A stretch of 64,000 nucleotides of DNA from positions 558,001-622,000 of the forward strand of contig JBAMDO010000573.1 in the NCBI GenBank assembly GCA_037074765.1, written 5' to 3'. Under the pieces are notes generated by a model. It had not been told where the DNA came from and made no database searches. It worked only from the letters and a program-made list of their open reading frames with translations. Numbering within the stretch: position 1 is the first letter of the stretch; every line of letters starts with the position of its first letter. Of the stretch, positions 61,412 through 64,000 are shown piece after piece. The position numbers and the translations under genes are program-made. The DNA comes from Mansonella perstans. Lineage: Eukaryota; Nematoda; Chromadorea; Rhabditida; Onchocercidae.

Positions 61412-63570
61412 ATGTGGTTATCCGTATTTTCTCTAATTTGCTTATTTATTGTCGAACCAGCGATGGGGAAAATTTTGAATAAAAAAGTTTCCGTACCCGA
61501 TAATGATAATACATTACAGGTATTTCCAAAATATGTTTTTCATTATTTCTATATTAAATCACTTTGTTTACTATGTTTCGAAAAAAAATTTGATTCTTTT
61601 AAGTGTTTAAGGGAAACATATATTATTCACAACACAATATTAACAGAGTAGACTTTGATATTATATTTGATATAAATAATGGGAATAGTTTCAGCTTATA
61701 ACATAATGTTGGTTACCTTCTGAAAATATTCTTAGTAAGGATATTGTTTCTGATTATCATCATGATTAGATTAATGCAAAACTCTAGACATTCGACACAA
61801 TTAATGCAAAACTCTAGACATTCGACATAATTAGAGTCTTTGTTAATAATAGTCATATCTAGCAACATGAGGAAAAAGTATGCTGGAAAGATTCCGGTCA
61901 GTGGACGCTACAAGCAGATTAAAACTAGGAAAGGGAAGAGATAAGCAATAATTCGGAATAAGAACACTTTTTCAATAGACGAATACAGTAACTGCAATAG
62001 CAAATAATTAAATCAGAAGGATAAATTCTCTTCCGATAGAGCAGTAGCAGACTGCTGTTCAGCCCATAATGAAAAGTTCTATAATTGCTACATGAAAAGT
62101 TCATAATGTCTTTGTATTCTATATTCTAGAAGGATTACTCACTGTTCTACTTATAAATATATATTTTGTTTACTTCCATAAACACATGTCAAGAGGTTGA
62201 ATTCGGATTAATTCGATTATACCGTTACTACTTTATCGAAAGATAATTATACAAAAAGCCTCTATTTTTTGGGAAATTTGATCTGGAAGCTCTTTATAAA
62301 TCGAATAGTTTATTTAAATTTAAAAAGAAATAGAAAAGGAATGGAGGACGATGAAAAGTAAGTTTTTTAATAGTAGCTCGTTAAACAAAATTAAGGCAAA
62401 CATTTCCACTTCGTATGATATGCATCAAGGGCTTGTATAGCTAACTTCTAAAGCATAAATAAGTGGTTTCAAAGCAGATGAAGAATTTATTTAGAAAGTT
62501 ACAGAGTTCCAGTTCAGTTATAGAGAGTTACGTTATAGTTACGCTTGATTATACTATTCATAAGATGTTATGAGATACAATCAATTTATATTGGATGTAC
62601 GCATTGTATCCTGTAAATAATTATAACGTAACTCTCTACAACTGAACTGTAACTCTGTAACTTTCTAAATAAATTTTGTGATTAGTTGAATCGACGAATT
62701 AGTTGAACCGCTACTTTGTCACTCCTACAAAGTCATTTCAGCAAATATTATACAGGTCAGGAACGCTATATACGAATTCAAAACTACCCAATTCCGAAAC
62801 CAACTGGTGGATACCAATACAAGGTGTGGAACTTTAATATTATCTGAAATACGAATTTTAGATTACATTTCTATTATTGATGTAAACTTCAGGTCAATCA
62901 CTAAAAGCAACAGTTGTACGAACTTATAACAGACAAATATCCAAGTATTATGCCACTTACAATTTTTTCCAAACGAACGCAAGAAGCTTATGCAACAAAA
63001 ATGTGCGTAACAACTGAAGTGTCCTTTTTTTTTCAATTTTTCATGCCTTTATTCTTCAACACTAATTATATGGCAAATGAATATAACAGTTCATAATTGG
63101 TCGAGAAAAGTAGCTCCATAGTCGAGAAAAGTAATTTAATTTTAATTACATTTTACAGACGGTGGCATTAAGCAATTTGAAAACTTGCCAGTTGGAAACC
63201 CCAGTAACGCAGCAACAGGTTATTTGATATGGTATAAATTCTTCACAAAAATAAGAATAACTTTCTTTCTCTCCTCTATTAGGCTTTTCATATTTCACAG
63301 TGTGGAAATTATGATCTTTAACTCGACCTTAAATTTTTCCTAGAAAATAGAATCCTTTTGCATTATCATTCAATTACGCTTCAGTTACGCTTAAATATGA
63401 ACATGTCACCAAAATTCTAAAACTTTTTTAAACAGGTATGCAACATAACATTTGCATGGACCGAAAATGATTGGTCTACAGTGGAAATCGAAGGTACATG
63501 CGACATTAAATTGATGCCACGAAATCAAGAAAAAACATCTTCGAAACAACTGAAGCTATCGGTGAAATAA
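61412..63570 (+). CDS. Probable secreted nematode-specific protein
   Basis: The first exon, 61412-61519, encodes a signal-peptide-like start: MWLSVFSLICLFIVEPAMG, then KILNKKVSVPDNDN. Later exons fit in phase with each other: 62756 or 62761-62823, 62893-63002, 63159-63218 and 63436-63570 (TAA). They encode KLPNSETNWWIPIQ, GQSLKATVVRTYNRQISKYY, TVALSNLKTCQLETP and VCNITFAWTENDWSTVEIEG. The first exon ends in phase 0, whereas the second needs one or two carried bases. An exon is therefore probably missing from my model in 61520-62755, or one junction is misplaced. I recognise no named family. The layout (signal peptide, small basic C-terminus, few cysteines) suggests an extracellular protein. 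Confidence 0.6.
61772..61832. repeat. 30-bp tandem duplication
   Basis: Two copies of a 30-bp unit with core ATGCAAAACTCTAGACATTC lie head to tail in the first intron of the putative secreted-protein gene. Confidence 0.85.
62484..62675. repeat. Foldback (MITE-like) element
   Basis: Arms of about 53 bp at 62484-62536 and 62622-62675 are inverted copies. The left begins AATTTATTTAGAAAGTTACA and the right ends CTTTCTAAATAAATT. An inner inverted pair, GATACAAT / ATTGTATC, lies in the 85-bp loop. It sits in an intron of the putative secreted-protein gene. Confidence 0.85.
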
Positions 63571-64000
63571 TTGAATGCTTATGAAAAGAATAACATTAAA
63601 TGTTATTTCGCATTCACTATTTAAATAAAAGTGTCATTTTATTGCGTAGATTCATACATATGTACATGCTACTCCACGCATGTTTTCGAAAGAACAAAAC
63701 ACCGCAGGAATCTGAATTTCAGCATAATATTTCTATTTCAATATCATTGATACATATTAGCAACTCTGTCATTAACATTGTTTCATCAATGCCAATAATA
63801 ATTGCAAAATTTATTTAAAAATATTGAGTAGAAGTTTCAAGATAAATACTTTTTTTTGTCTCATAGTTTTTTAGCTTTTGGAAATTTTAACGAAAAAAAA
63901 CTTGTCTTTTCCGATTTTCTAAATAAATGTAAACCCTGAAATATGATACTTTCAGCCAAATCACATGCTGCTCTGATCTTGTCAAAATATGAGATGAAGA
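63571..64000. other. 3' flank, no gene seen
   Basis: AT-rich sequence after the stop codon at 63570 to the window end, presumably including the 3' UTR. No further exon was identified. Confidence 0.5.

Overview
The window is AT-rich eukaryotic DNA. Its genes are split into short exons (about 60-300 nt) with TTTCAG-like acceptors, and the predicted proteins match nematode families, including LIN-42/Period, a tandem-repeat galectin of the 32-kDa nematode type and ATAD-3. I infer a parasitic nematode, most likely filarial, with the galectin as the strongest pointer. No species call is possible from the sequence alone. Exon models were built by hand: splice sites were chosen where reading phase, GT/AG signals and remembered protein-family sequence agreed.

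Layout: 1-1846 (+) holds the 3' part of a cytosolic purine 5'-nucleotidase (NT5C2 type). 2612-6610 is a nest of BEL/Pao LTR sequences: one element with two LTRs and an intact gag on the minus strand but no reverse transcriptase or integrase, followed by a related solo LTR. All junctions carry the same ATAAG pentamer. 7299-9535 (-) holds an unfamiliar Lys/Glu-rich repeat protein and an orphan terminal exon. 9959-13189 (+) is PUS10 and 13808-20175 (+) is DNA topoisomerase III beta; both could be assembled from start to stop. 22168-29505 (-) is a complete LIN-42/Period-like gene, convergent with TOP3B. 29506-35222 is mostly non-coding, with a hairpin repeat and one orphan exon. 35223-39957 (-) is ATAD3 and 40599-40990 (-) is a roadblock dynein light chain, followed by a 19-bp minisatellite. 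43180-44330 (-) is a decayed LINE, and 46159-46480 is a 32-bp minisatellite in a long gene-poor stretch. 51658-55940 (+) is the two-domain galectin. 58596-61232 (+) is a second, degenerate BEL/Pao element. 61412-63570 (+) is a probable secreted nematode-specific protein with a foldback element in its first intron.

The genes are mainly housekeeping or developmental (purine nucleotide turnover, tRNA pseudouridylation, topoisomerase activity on DNA/RNA, molting timer, mitochondrial inner-membrane organisation, dynein cargo, sugar binding). They do not form one pathway. Possible co-transcription is limited to close same-strand pairs (PUS10/TOP3B, DYNLRB/ATAD3, and the two small minus-strand genes at 7.3-9.5 kb). 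I saw no CRISPR array, rRNA or confident tRNA. The unusual content is mostly repeat architecture, non-canonical splice sites and the unfamiliar repeat protein.
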